Assembly: GCA_028023455.1 (NCBI GenBank)
Contig: JAQFVV010006255.1
Coordinates: forward strand, 6,554,501 to 6,618,500
DNA: 64,000 nt
Direction: 5' to 3'
From: Epiperipatus broadwayi
Lineage: Eukaryota; Onychophora; Udeonychophora; Euonychophora; Peripatidae
This document shows positions 1 through 11,550 of the stretch, piece by piece. The notes beneath the pieces are model-generated. The model had not been told where the DNA came from. It made no database searches and saw only the letters and a program-made list of their open reading frames with translations. The first letter of the stretch is position 1; every line of letters begins with the position of its first letter. The translations under genes were made by a program, and so were the position numbers.

Positions 1-840
1 AGTATTACCATAGCAATGAGACAGATTTTTCCTGTAAAAACTTTAAGAAGTAAAGAACTTTGGTTAATTTTGATGAATTGAGATACCAGCTGACCATAAG
101 GTATAAATATGACTTTTTGTCCAAATTCCCCCAGTCTTTGTTAAACTACAGTGCATTCAAAACCCGTTGGATTAAATTTTAAAATAGCCATTTTGATTGT
201 CTTCTCCATAATGGCAGAGTAGAGAAATTTATTCTGGGAATTTTGCCTCACTAGCAAAATGTATCTTCTCAAACTAAAGGGATAAATTACCACAACAACA
301 ACAATAAGAATTATCATCAAATACTATTTTTTTTAAAAAAATACAATTTACTGTCTTCAACCATTAAAAGAAATTTGGAAAATTACTTATGGGATACTCA
401 TAACATCAATCATATGATTTATCTTTTCTTTTTTATAAAAAAAAAATTGAATAAAATTTGTTTGGAAACTATATTTATTACCTACTTATGGATTAAGGGA
501 AATTAAAACTTTATGCAATATGAATCTAAAACAATATATAAGTTTGCAGCTTTGGAGAAACTGCTTAAGTCTTAAGGAAGATCAACAGAGTTACTCAATC
601 TATGGATTATTATTTATTTGCTAGGTTTTATAAATTATTAAAATGGCCTGAACTATAGCAAAATAAATTAAATGTGTTTAAACCAAAGGATTAGTAAATC
701 TATTGCCTTTAAACTACATAATAAATGCCAACTATGGAGTTATTAGTCTATAAATGTTTTCTAAAGGATTGAACCACCCAATTTGCATAAAGCTACAATT
801 TAATCTTAGCCCCATAACAATAGATTTGTAATTATGAATT
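1..840. other. AT-rich sequence, nothing recognised
   Basis: I see no long reading frame, repeat structure or RNA-like fold that I can support. The sequence is AT-rich with short A and T runs. Confidence 0.5.
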
Positions 841-1255
841 CCATAGTCCAGGGGTCCCCAACCTTTTTGCACTTACAAGCACATTTTGTAATACTGGCTA
901 AGTGATGGGCACCATTTATTTTTTCCACCAGGTGGCGGGCACCATTTATTTTTTCAATGTAAATTTATAGCTGGATATTGTTAATAATACACATAATGTA
1001 CAAAAAAAATATTTATTTCAAAAATAAAATTTTAACATATAATTAACGTTTATATTTTTACGCTATAAAAGTATAGTATGCCCTACAATTTGATTACAAT
1101 ATAATACAATAATTTATAAGAAATTTTAAAAATTAAATTTATTTGTATCAGATAAATAATTTTTTATCGTGTTTGGATAGCGGCGGGCACATGTAAAATG
1201 GTCTGCGGGCGTCATGGTGCTCACAGGCATAGGTTTGGGAACCCCTGCCATAGTC
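841..1255. mobile_element. hAT-type MITE with 8-bp target duplication
   Basis: The element runs 849-1247 (399 bp). Its ends are inverted: the left starts CAGGGGTCCCCAACC and the right, reverse-complemented, starts CAGGGGTTCCCAAACC. It is flanked by a perfect 8-bp direct repeat CCATAGTC at 841-848 and 1248-1255. CAGGGGT-type inverted ends plus an 8-bp duplication are the signature of hAT DNA transposons. There is no room for a transposase, so it is non-autonomous. A segment with GGGCACCATTTATTTTTTC occurs twice inside (about 907-955). The perfect target duplication suggests a fairly young insertion. Confidence 0.85.
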
Positions 1256-1886
1256 TAAAAATATATAAACATTATAAACTGATAAGCAGCTATTCTTAAA
1301 TGGATTGTAATAACTATGCAATCCAGAATAGGATTACTAAGTGTACATTATTAAATCTCTTAAAATCTTTATATTAAGTGTTACTATAGATTTAAACCTA
1401 TGAAATGGATTACATTGTGTTTCTGATTTAATGTTTAGTTATTATATTAAACTATTGCTGGTAAATTATAAATGTTGGAATACTCTGCAAAAGTATAAAT
1501 ACTGCACAGGATACTTTAAATCATTCATGAAAGTAGAATTATATGTTTGAGAAATTATGCAATAAACATTGTTTATAATTGTTGAATTATTTGATTTATA
1601 GTTATTATTAATGTAGTAAATAAATAAATAATAAAATTCTCAAGATAATGATGACATAAATAGATACAGGTAACAACCTTATATTATTTTTAATGACATT
1701 AGTTATAATTGTAATACCACTAAATATCACATGATCACCATCTCATACTAGCACATAATTGTTATTAAACAATTCAAAACAAAGCAAAACTCTCCATATA
1801 GTAGTGCCATCTTGTGCTAACAGGAGCAATCAATGGATGCCAGAAGGCTTGTGCATAAAATCCCCATCCAGTGCCCACTCATCCAA

Positions 1887-1930
1887 TATCCCCAGACTAG
1901 TTTCTGGCCTGTGGCCTTCATCAGTGAGAG
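1887..1930 (-). ncRNA. Type I hammerhead ribozyme, left arm, outer copy
   Basis: On the minus strand the conserved core is complete: CTGATGA (complement of 1918-1924), stem II GGCC/GGCC closing an ACA loop, GAAAC (1900-1904), and the cleavage triplet GTC (1895-1897). Stem III is minimal: two pairs (A-U, C-G) around a 2-nt TA loop, as in PLE-associated hammerheads. Stem I pairs CTCA with TGGG, weakened by wobbles compared with the plus-strand partner at 2105. Cleavage would follow the C of GTC. Activity has not been tested. Confidence 0.78.
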
Positions 1931-1968
1931 ACTAGTTTCTGGCTTGTGGCCTTCATCAGTGAGGAACC
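1930..1968 (-). ncRNA. Duplicated hammerhead core, left arm, inner copy
   Basis: A second core on the minus strand lies exactly 35 bp from the first (ACTAG at 1896 and again at 1931). It has CTGATGA, a GGC/GCC stem II around a loop, GAAAC and TAGTC. The duplication has replaced the sequence that should form the 3' strand of stem I, so this copy may fold poorly by itself. The tandem unit is almost exactly the catalytic core. Confidence 0.6.
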
Positions 1969-2104
1969 CCATATCTGAGAGCACTGCACCTAGATCTTAG
2001 GATCTAATGCAACCCTCCATAGTTTTATAGTTAAATAGAGTTAAAAGATGGGTGCTGGAGTGTTGCATTAGATCCTAAGATCTAGGTGCAGTGCTCTCAG
2101 ATCG

Positions 2105-2152
2105 GGGCTCCTCACTGATGAAGGCCACAGGTCAGAAACTAGTCTGGGGATA
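2105..2152 (+). ncRNA. Type I hammerhead ribozyme, right arm
   Basis: Core elements are in order: TCCTCA (2109-2114), CTGATGA (2115-2121), stem II GGCC-ACA-GGTC, GAAAC (2135-2139), a 2-nt TA loop, GTC (2142-2144), TGGGGA (2145-2150). TCCTCA pairs with TGGGGA over six pairs (one G-U), forming stem I next to the cleavage site. Every canonical catalytic position, including G5, G8, G12 and the A15.1-U16.1 pair, is present. Of the hammerheads in the two related palindromes (1.7 kb and 23.4 kb), this is the best preserved. Confidence 0.85.
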
Positions 2153-2287
2153 TTGGATGAGTGGGCACTGAATGGGGATTTTATGCACAAGCCTTCTGGC
2201 ATCCATTGATTGCTCCTGATAGCACAAGATGGCACTACTATATGGAGAGTTTTGCTTTGTTTTGAATTGTTTAATATAATTGTAATA

Positions 2288-3161
2288 TCTGTGATTTGCA
2301 TTTTATATTGGAGACAAATTGCATTTAGTTAAACTAACTTATAAACTGTTGTAAACCTATTCATGTTTAAGTTATTTTAAGTTTTATTAGTTCTTGAATT
2401 CAGCCTCAGATTAATAAGTAGTCAAACATCCTGAGTATATGATTAAATCATCAAGGAATATTTATCTGTATAGTGCCTAAGATAGTTGTATAATTTTATA
2501 AATACTATAATATGCAATACAGAATTCTTATAGTATCAATAAAATAAATTGTATTTATTAATTGAGGTATACTCCTAACTAATCATTAAACTATAAATAA
2601 TATAAGAGACATATCAAGTCATTCTAGTAAAAGATATGAATTTCATAATGAATGAAACTATGTATTTTGTATAGCATTTAGGAGTACTAAGTAAATACTT
2701 TTATTTGCTCCAAAAGAGTTAAAGAACTAACCAGCTCTTACAGAATGAAATTGATAATTTTAATTATTGTTATAAAAATAATTAAGTATATTATAAAACA
2801 TTCTTATTTTTCTATAAATTTAGGTTTTGATTTAATATTTTAACCTTCTCCCATAGAGTGTCTTGTCTTTGCAACACTTTAGAATCACAAATACAACAAT
2901 CATAACCCAAGATTACCCTATTTCCAAACAACTAATAATAATATTTATTAATATTGTTATAGAATTTTGTTATTAAAGTATGTTTATTATTCATTTATAA
3001 TTGTTATTTTGTTTATATAATTGTTATTTATAATAAAGCAATTGTTTATTTAAATATATCTGTTTGTCATTATTGAAATCATCATCTTTACATATTGTTG
3101 AAGTAAAAGATACTTCCTAGAAAATAATTTATATATTCATTTATTTAAATTTATCTACACC
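2288..3161. other. AT-rich sequence, nothing recognised
   Basis: No reading frame, inverted repeat or tandem array stands out here. Confidence 0.5.
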
Positions 3162-3960
<799 letters not shown>

Positions 3961-3990
3961 TATTATTATTGCTACCTGAAATATAAATTA

Positions 3991-6098
3991 GTAGTGTAGG
4001 GGGTTGGACAATAAAATCTCTTTTATTCATCATACCTAGGATAATTTAATAAACTTTAAATCTCTACGACTTTTAATTGAATGATTAAGATTGTCATAGT
4101 TAAAAACCATGAGATAATTAATTCATTGAACATTATATTTAATTTAGGAATAAGAGAGAGTGATAATTTTCTAGCCTTATTTAAAAGGACATTGATTTAT
4201 ATTAGAATAGTTCTTTACACAATAGATATCGCAACAGAGTATATGTATCTAAAAAGGCAGCAAGATTATCTATAAAAGCACGCAGAAATTTACTGTTTGT
4301 ATATTCAATGTATTTAAATTCTGGAATAGTTATTATTATTTATTTTATGTGGAAAATAAACATGCATTCATTTTTAATTTACTTTTCATAAGGATGCAAT
4401 CAATCTCAAATGCACTCCACATAAAATACACTCGTCTCAAACAGTCGTTTTTTTGCTCCTGTCTTATTGGGACCTGAACTTTGGGTAACAATATATACAC
4501 AAGTAAACATATTGATTATAGTAAAAAATTTTAAATGAAATTCAAATAACATTTAATCATTGACTGTTATTGATAAATCAATGTCTTGCGTGGTTTAGTG
4601 CAGAGGAAGAGTATTTGGTTCAAGAATTAAAGCTCTCTTGATTAAAGCTCAACTGACATTTTCAGTGCTTGAATACCATATCGCTTCCCATGTAATAAAT
4701 CATTTGCTTATTTAGATTTTATAAAATATTAATGCAATTTGTTTTCTTTTTCTTTTTTTTTTAAAAAATATTGCAATAGTAATCTTTAGCAGAAGTCATG
4801 CTTAACTTGACCTTAATATAGTTTATAAAATTTTTATATTTAAAGCTATCTTATTAAAATTTTATTACAAAAAATATCTAAATCACTTCCTAGGTTATTG
4901 ACAATAACAATATAAAGACTATCACTAATGATTCTGAATTCCTTGAATTTAATACTTGTTTTATCCAGATATCTTCTTACTCATTGATAATTTGCAAATG
5001 GAATGTTGTGATACAAAAGTGACATTAAATATTTAGTATGTCTTTGTGAGTTTGATGGAATCACACCCATCAATCCTTAAAACTTTTACAACACGGAGAG
5101 CTTTAATAATTGAAAAGATAATTAACTTTATTTATAAAGTATGTCTACTAAATTATTGAAATTAAAATTCAACATCACTACAAACACCAAATGGAAAATA
5201 AAAACTTGTGCTAGCTAAAATTATATAAATGCTTGAACTAAACATGTATATGATCCTTATTTTACTACTTTTTTCTATTGGTATTTGAAAAAAAAAAAAA
5301 CAAGTTAAAACTGATATAAAGCATACTGTTTATAATTTAATGTAATGAAATCTCATACTGAATAATTTTCTGATTTCTAAGTATGCATTGTCTACTTGCA
5401 AGAATGATTCATTAATATGTGATCAAATAGAGATTTAATTCCATGCATTTTATATTGGAGCATTTCTGTCAATCATCTAATAAGATAGGTATTGCTTTTT
5501 TAATGACTTGAATAAAGAAACTTGTTATACGTAGGTTTTATACTTAAAATAACTTTTTTACCTAAAAGTAAATTTATTCTCACACACAAACACACTCTAG
5601 CATTAATAAACACTATACAATCATTGCTGTCAGAAGAATTTGCTGGTTTTTACAAGAGTTTTATGATTCATCTTATACTGCTTGGTATTACGATTGCCCT
5701 ATTAATATAAACAATATGTTTGTAAATATGACAGTTATTCTTAGTTTCCACAAAACATTGCCTTTACTTATGCAGATTTTTTACACTTCTTCCAGATTTA
5801 TAGCTAACTCTTAATCTTCAAGAGATTGGTAAAAGTTCTTTGACCTGAAAATATTTTTAAATTAGAGTACTTAAATCTGTAACTTCTTTTTGGATTATGT
5901 ATATTGTTTAAAATTTGAATTTGTCAGTCAGTTGTTGGTACCTTTTGAGTTTGTGCACATTCTGAAACTAATATTTTGGTAATATATTGTACATAATTTC
6001 TTTGTATACAACTTTTATGTATTGTTCTAAATATGCATATTTAAAAACAAACAAACAAAAAAACATTGTTATATCCCCACCCCAAATATATATATAAA
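3991..6098. other. AT-rich sequence, nothing recognised
   Basis: Two short open frames (4081-4275, 5522-5710) show no recognisable domain and are within chance expectation for AT-rich DNA. I see no structured repeat. Confidence 0.5.
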
Positions 6099-6130
6099 TT
6101 AATGGTAAATGCAATATTATAGTCTAAATT

Positions 6131-6180
6131 CTTTTTTAGTGCTTTCGATTACATGGTAATCCTCATCTAATTAGCTTTAA
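6131..6180 (-). ncRNA. Hammerhead-like relic at 3' end of left PLE copy
   Basis: Read on the minus strand, a perfect 6-bp stem (GATTAC / GTAATC around a 3-nt loop) is followed by GAAAG-CA-CTA, which matches GAAA, a 2-bp stem III with 2-nt loop, and an NUH triplet (CUA). The 5' core is interrupted: compared with the right copy, five bases (AATTA) split CT from GATGA. It lies just beyond the endonuclease stop. Stem I pairing is weak, so hammerhead ancestry is probable but not certain. Confidence 0.48.
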
Positions 6181-6203
6181 CTGAATTTCAATTTTTTTAA
6201 ACT

Positions 6204-7191
6204 TAATGTTACATATATTTCCATAAGCTGTGTATGGCCATATTTGCAACTTGCCTATTAATAACATCATTCTTACATTTATCAATTAATATTGCCTCTT
6301 TAATTTTCCTCTTTTTATTATTTCTTTCTTCCATTAATATTTTTATTTCATTACTATTAAATGTAAACTTATAATTACAAGTTTTTTCATGGTCAAAGAA
6401 TACTGAAGCTGTATTAAATTAACTGTTTATGTTATTTTTAATTCGATTATATAATAATTGATGCTTCTTCAATCTTTTTTCCACAGAACAACTCGATTCA
6501 CCAATATAAAATTTTTGACATCCACATGAAATTTGATAAATTATATTACTTCTTTGCAATTTAGGGATTATACTCTTAGAATTATTAATCAATCAATTAA
6601 CATTTGGAGGAACACAAAATGAAATATTATACTTTTCTTTAAATATATTCTTAATTAATTTAGATTGCATGTTATTTATAAATGGCATAGATATCCATTT
6701 TTTATTATCTAAAGTAATACTGCAAACACTTTTCTTATTATTAAATGAATTTACTGTATGCAAGATTTGGTTTTTATCATAACCAACCTTTAAAAGTTCA
6801 TTAGCAAAGAGTTCAATATTTAAAATTTTATCACTCTTATATTTACATAATTTATTATTGCGATGCAAAAATGATTTCAGACTTGCCATTTTATGTATCA
6901 TTGGAACACATGATTTAAAATGAATATATCCTCTTTCTCCAATAGGTTTAAAAATTAATTTATAATTTAAATCAGTAGCATCTCTAAATATTTGTAAATC
7001 CAAAAATTTTATTTTTCCATTTTGTTCATTCTCAATAGTCCATTTTAAATTGTTTAAATTATTCAGATTATATAAAAGAATATCAATAATGTCTTTAGGA
7101 CCACAAACAAAAACATCATCAACATATCTAGTATAAATTTTAATATCTTTAAAATTATAAGAATTAAATATAATATCTTTATATTTCGACA
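6204..7191 (-). pseudogene. PLE reverse transcriptase-endonuclease, 5'-truncated copy
   Basis: Minus-strand remnant beginning at RT motif C (YTRYVDDVFV, with an intact YVDD) and running through the RT thumb region and linker into a GIY-YIG endonuclease (GCQKFYIGES near 6500). Unlike the right-hand copy, RT and endonuclease are joined here without the 217-bp insertion. This shows the ancestral fusion: KLQRSNIIYQISCGC. Two point changes break it: an in-frame TGA replaces the arginine codon after NVN at the RT-linker boundary (near 6592), and a TAA replaces a glutamine codon in the endonuclease (near 6422). Motifs A and B are missing, so it cannot be functional. It is very similar to the 7193-8173 copy, suggesting that both arose in one event or by recent exchange. 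Confidence 0.88.
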
Positions 7192-7192
7192 T

Positions 7193-8173
7193 ATGTTGGG
7201 TTTTGGAAGATATACAATTGCATCTTCTTATGAATTTGTTGATAAAATTAAAAATATAAAAATAAATGATAATGATCTGTTAGCTTCATTGGATATAATA
7301 GAATTATATGGATCAATTGTTCATCTTGAATCTATAAATTTAATTGAAATTGAACTAATTAATATGTCTGTAAATAAACATTTAATAAATTTTATTATTG
7401 AATCAGTAAAATTTATATGTGATAATATTATTGCAACATATAATGATAGGTTTTATAAAATGGGTAAAGAATGGCCAATGGGATTATCTATGGTAGCACA
7501 AATTTGTAATTTTACATTGTCAAAATATGAAGATATTATATTTAATTCTTATAATTTTAAAGATATTAAAATTTATACTAGATATGTTGATGATGTTTTT
7601 GTTTGTGGTCCTAAAGACATTATTGATGTTCTTTTATATAATCTGAATAATTTAAACAATTTAAAATGGACTATTGAGAATGAACAAAATGAAAAAATAA
7701 AATTTTTGGATTTACAAATATTTAGAGATGCTACTGATTTAAATTATAAATTAATTTTTAAACCTATTGGAGAAAGAGGATATATTCATTTTAAATTACG
7801 TGTTCCAATGATACATAAAATGGCAAGTCTGAAATCATTTTTGCATTGCAATGATAAATTATGTAAATATAAGAGTGATAAAATTTTAAATATTGAACTC
7901 TTTGCTAATGAACTTTTAAAGGTTGGTTATGATAAAAACCAAATCTTGAATACAGTAAATTCATTTAATAATAAGAAAAGTGTTTGCAATGTTACTTTAG
8001 ATAATAAAAAGTGGATATCTAAGCCGTTTATAAATAACATGCAATCTAAATTAATTAAGAATAGATTTAAAAAAAAGTATAATATTTCATTTTGTGTTAC
8101 TCCAAATGTTAATAGATTGATTAATAATTCTAAGAGTAAAATTTCTAAATTGCAAAGAAGTAATAGCATATAA
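7193..8173 (+). pseudogene. PLE reverse transcriptase, longest open copy
   Basis: A 326-residue open frame. Motif A is LLASLDIIELYGSI (aspartate at residue 34). Motif B is KEWPMGLSMVAQ (92-103). Motif C is RYVDDVFV (130-137), with both catalytic aspartates intact. The following KIKFLDLQIFRD region and a basic thumb-like C-terminus match PLE reverse transcriptases. The first methionine is only where the copy starts; the N-terminal RT motifs are missing, so this is a fragment. The frame ends at TAA where the endonuclease should continue; sequence unrelated to the left arm follows, with the endonuclease resuming near 8390. With catalytic residues intact but both ends missing, I call it a recently inactivated pseudogene. 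Confidence 0.85.
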
Positions 8174-8390
8174 AAGCAATTTACTCACTGAAGAAGCTGT
8201 AAGTATCAACCAAAAAAATCAAATCAATTTAGGCCTAGTACTTTTGAGGTTTACCCTCATATTCATGGCCAAACTAAAGTAAAAAAGCTGTTCAATTATT
8301 TATTTATTTAAACAAATAATATTATTTAAATGTTATGTTATTTCAACAGAAAAGATAGACCTTTGCATAACTTAATGCCAAACATGCTTT
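8174..8390 (+). other. About 217-bp insertion splitting RT from endonuclease
   Basis: Comparing the two palindrome arms, the left goes straight from the RT linker to the endonuclease, while the right has about 217 extra bases here. The ends do not show an obvious GT-AG intron signature. A short inverted pair (GGCCTAGTA...GAGG/CCTC...GGCC, about 8232-8271) is visible inside. The origin is unknown: it could be a small insertion or an ancestral linker lost from the left arm. Confidence 0.6.
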
Positions 8391-8722
8391 TGCATCAAAT
8401 TTCATTTGGATGTCAGAAATTTTATATCGGTGAATCGAGATGTTCTGTGGAAAAAAGATTGAAGGAGCATCAATTATTATATAATCGAATTAAAAATAAC
8501 ATAAATAGTCAATTTAATACAGCTTCAGTATTCTTTGACCATGAAAAAACTTGTAATTATAAGTTTATATTTAATAATAATGAAATAAAAATATTAATGG
8601 AAGAAAGAAATCATAAAAAGAGAAAAATTAAAGAGGCAATATTAATTGATAAATGTAAGAATGATGTTATTATTAGGCAAGTTGCAAATACGGCCATACA
8701 CAGCTTATGGAAATATACATAA
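8330..8722 (+). pseudogene. PLE GIY-YIG endonuclease
   Basis: Homology to GIY-YIG nucleases starts near 8390: HQISFGCQKFYIGESRCSVEKRLKEHQ contains the degenerate GIY (YQI in the left copy, HQI here), the YIG triad, the catalytic-type arginine of the RxxxHQ region and, later, an acidic residue in KIKEAILIDKCKN. This domain nicks target DNA for target-primed reverse transcription. The frame up to the stop (8720-8722) is open, but it is cut off from the RT by the 217-bp insertion, and the first methionine is not a natural start. The upstream 20 residues are not conserved in the left arm. Confidence 0.83.
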
Positions 8723-8749
8723 CATTAAGTTTAAAAAATTTGAAATTCA

Positions 8750-8806
8750 GTTTAAGCTGATGAGGATTACCACGTAATCAAAAGTGCTACAAAAGAATTT
8801 AGACTA
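8750..8806 (+). ncRNA. Hammerhead-like relic at 3' end of right PLE copy
   Basis: Thirty-four bases after the endonuclease stop lies CTGATGA (8757-8763), then a perfect 6-bp stem II (GATTAC/GTAATC, loop CAC, 8765-8779), then AAAAG-TG-CTA-C. The expected GAAA is AAAA, so the general-base guanine (G12) is lost. The left copy has GAAA but a broken CTGATGA; an ancestor combining both would have a complete core. Stem I pairing is poor in both. PLEs are known to carry hammerheads, which supports the reading. Confidence 0.5.
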
Positions 8807-8836
8807 TAATATTGCATTTACCGTTAACTTTTTTTT

Positions 8837-8974
8837 TATATATATATTTTATAATGGGTATTGTATTATATATATATTGTGTGGGTCTGCTGAAATCATA
8901 TCCATATATATATATTTTATAATGGGTATTGTATTATATATATATTGTGTGGGTCTGCTGAAATCATATCCATC
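8837..8974. repeat. Perfect 68-bp tandem duplication
   Basis: Two identical 68-bp units (ATAATGGGTA at 8851 and again at 8919) include an AT microsatellite and GTGTGGGTCTGCTGAAATC. They lie just outside the PLE palindrome. The lack of differences suggests a recent slippage or replication event. Confidence 0.92.
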
Positions 8975-10138
8975 AATTAAAGTAGTATGAACATGTTTAT
9001 TACAGATATTCATTAAAACAATATTGATAATATAATTTCTCATCCCTTCTCCTTACTCCATAATTTATCCTGACATCTATATTTATTGTTACAACTTTGA
9101 TAAATATTAGATTATAAAACAATGTTATAAAATATATCATTTGCTATTGTGTATTTACAAACTCTTATGCCATAATACTGACAAATATTTGTATAGATTT
9201 TTCAAAAATTGGAAACAATAGTATATTGAAAACATCTATGTATAAAATAAAAGATCACTCTTGAAATTTCATAACTATAAATCAAATTGCTTGTAATAAT
9301 CCTGCTTTATTTTCTGATTTATACAACCATTATTGTAATAAAAAATGAACTTAAAATCAAAATAATACATGATGATAGCAAGTGAACTAGTCAAGGATTA
9401 GCATCTAATAAAAACACAAAATATAAACTATATGTAAGTAATCTTAATTTTTTTGAAAATCAGTGTTTAAAACAATGTTTATTTATTTTTTTAAAAATGA
9501 TTTAATCCAAGGACTATGCAAGAACTGTTGCTTTTTAAATGCTTTATTGAAGTTGAAAAATTGTTTTGTTTGTTGTCATGTATGTTTGTAAACATTTGAT
9601 CTATTTTAAGTTAGAATAAAATTTTAAAACTTAAATTCAATAGAATTGCTTGAAATTTAGTGAATAACTAATTAATATCAGGATATCTTTTTGATAGGTC
9701 ACCTAGTTTCCTAGGCATGCAACTGGAAGTGAGAAAATATTGAATATTTTGATACTTCAAATTTAAAAATTTTTATTAGAACTTTTATTTGTTTTAAGTA
9801 AGTCTTATGAGAGGGCAGTATAGAGCTTTTTTTCAATTTAATAACATTTTTTAACATTTTAAAATTTAGAATTTATAGAGCTAAGTTCAATATCATTTAT
9901 TGAAATTTCGTACATTTAAAAAAAATCTCTATGAAAGTAATAGGACACATTATTATTGTAAATAAATGACTTTGTTTCTTATAAAAGGAAGAGTAGAAGT
10001 AAAGCTTCAATGTTTTAAGTAATGCTCATGATTTGCTTGGTTGAAATTGTAAGCATTTAAATAATAAGAAAGTTTGTTTATATGTAGTTTTGTTCAGCTT
10101 TAAAAAAATTTTTTTTTTTCAAATATAAAGAAAAAATG
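8975..10138. other. AT-rich sequence, nothing recognised
   Basis: No supported feature. Confidence 0.5.
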
Positions 10139-10760
10139 TCAAAAAGTTACTGATTTTTTACACATATATGTACACATATTAAACTTGCTATACACAAAGA
10201 ATATACATATTAACTTACTGCAGAAATATCTAGTGATATATATATATATATATATATATAGTATATATATATATATATACTATAAGTGTGAAATTGATTT
10301 AACATAAAATTATACATATTAAATAAAGTTCATGTACAATATAGTTTTGGTAAGCATTTTTTAAAAAATAAAAAATAGATTTCTAATCAAAACATTTTTT
10401 ATATTTTTAATCACTTATATATACATATATTATTATGTATTTATACTAAAATATAATATTTACATAAAAATATTAACTTATTGCAGAAATATCTTATTAT
10501 ATGAATATACTATAAGTGTGAAAATGATTTAAAGTAAAAGTATACATATTAAGTGAAACTCATTTACAAAATAGTTTTGATAAGCATTTTTTAAAAATAA
10601 AAGTAAAAATTTCCAATCAAAAGCAAAAATATTTCATATTTTTAATCATTTATATATACATATATTATTATGTACACATATTAAATATGATAATACATAA
10701 GAGATACATTTTAACTTACAGCAGAATTTTCTAGTATTATAATTGTTCAATCAATTTAAA
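10139..10760. repeat. Degenerate tandem repeat, unit about 250-265 bp
   Basis: A unit marked by TTAACTTACTGCAGAAATATC, then ACTATAAGTGTGAAA...TGATTTAA, a TAGTTTTG(G/A)TAAGCATTTTTTAAA block and TTTTTAATCA recurs with starts near 10211, 10474 and 10721 (the last is partial), plus a partial preceding copy. Internal AT runs (about 10239-10280) differ in length between units. No coding potential is visible. Confidence 0.8.
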
Positions 10761-10816
10761 TTACAATATAGTTTTACATTTTTATTTATTGTGCCAATAA
10801 TAAAAAGTTAAAACTA

Positions 10817-11084
10817 ATAGAGATAAATTTTATTTACCATGCACTAAAAAAAAAAAATAATATTTTTTTTTTAGATTTAACTTGACATAAAAGCAAGGGA
10901 AGACCTGAAATTAATTAAGCCAATTTCTATTTTTTATAATAAGAGATTGATTTAATTAAATTCTGGACTCTCCATATGTTTAATTCAAGTAAATATAAAA
11001 ACCCAAATTGTGGTTGAAGAAATTTTTTTTTCTTTTTAGTGCATGGTAAATAAAATCATTTAATATAAAAAAAAATATCTCTAT
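10817..11084. repeat. Foldback element with ~35-bp inverted ends
   Basis: The left end (ATAGAGATAAATTTTATTTA followed by CCATGCACTAAAAA) is repeated inverted at the right (TTTTTAGTGCATGGTAAATAAAAT and ATCTCTAT). The roughly 270-bp size and inverted ends look like a MITE or foldback. I could not define a target duplication. Confidence 0.65.
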
Positions 11085-11550
11085 TATAACACCTATAGTT
11101 AATCCCTATTGATAATTGAATTTATAAAAAATTGGGGAAAGGAGCATATCCTCTGTAGTAATAGAGTTAAAAGAATTTAATGTGACTATATTTGAATAAA
11201 AATACATATTTATTTTTATGCAATGATATATATCTAAATTTTTTATATCTGCTTTAAATAAATATAATTATAAAAATCATATATATTATTATTAACTGTC
11301 CACTAGAGAGAGCCAAGGACTCCAATTGACACTGTTTCTGGCTCACTATTTCGTTCCCTTTTTCCTACTTTAGGGAATTAAATTTCTCTAAAACTATTCC
11401 TATTAAAAAAGGGAGTTTCTTAGCTCTCTTTTCATATGCAAGCTATATCAACAATGTAATGACAAGTAAGAATAATTTCAACTTTTATAAAAATGCTATG
11501 TAAATATATGGCAACCCTTGAAATTACAAAAGATTTCTACAGAGATTTTA
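11085..11550. other. AT-rich sequence, nothing recognised
   Basis: No supported feature. Confidence 0.45.

Larger units (their letters stand above)
1704..2287. mobile_element. Palindromic hammerhead-bearing retroelement with 13-bp TSD
   Basis: A 558-bp element (1717-2274) sits between perfect 13-bp direct repeats TATAATTGTAATA (1704-1716 and 2275-2287). Its body is a long imperfect palindrome: the left arm (about 1766-2018) reads inverted in the right arm (about 2053-2273), with a loop near 2020-2052. Each arm carries a hammerhead ribozyme, on the minus strand at left and the plus strand at right, so their 3' sides face outward. The extra left end (1717-1765) matches the region that lies next to the start of the next monomer in the 23.4-kb element, so it looks like the start of a second tandem monomer. 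There is no protein. By inference it is a non-autonomous, retrozyme-like element mobilised by PLE machinery. Confidence 0.8.
6099..8827. mobile_element. Head-to-head inverted pair of Penelope-like elements
   Basis: A 2.7-kb imperfect palindrome. The left arm (6099-7191) is a minus-strand PLE copy cut off at reverse transcriptase motif C. The right arm (7518-8827) is the plus-strand counterpart. The 326 bp between them belong to the longer plus copy and hold motifs A and B. The 5' ends face each other and both 3' ends point outward. Arms are nearly identical over the RT and endonuclease regions, except for about 217 extra bases in the right arm (8174-8390). PLE proteins combine a telomerase-related reverse transcriptase with a GIY-YIG endonuclease; both domains are visible. 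I see no clear target duplication, because both flanks are AT-rich simple sequence. Confidence 0.88.
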
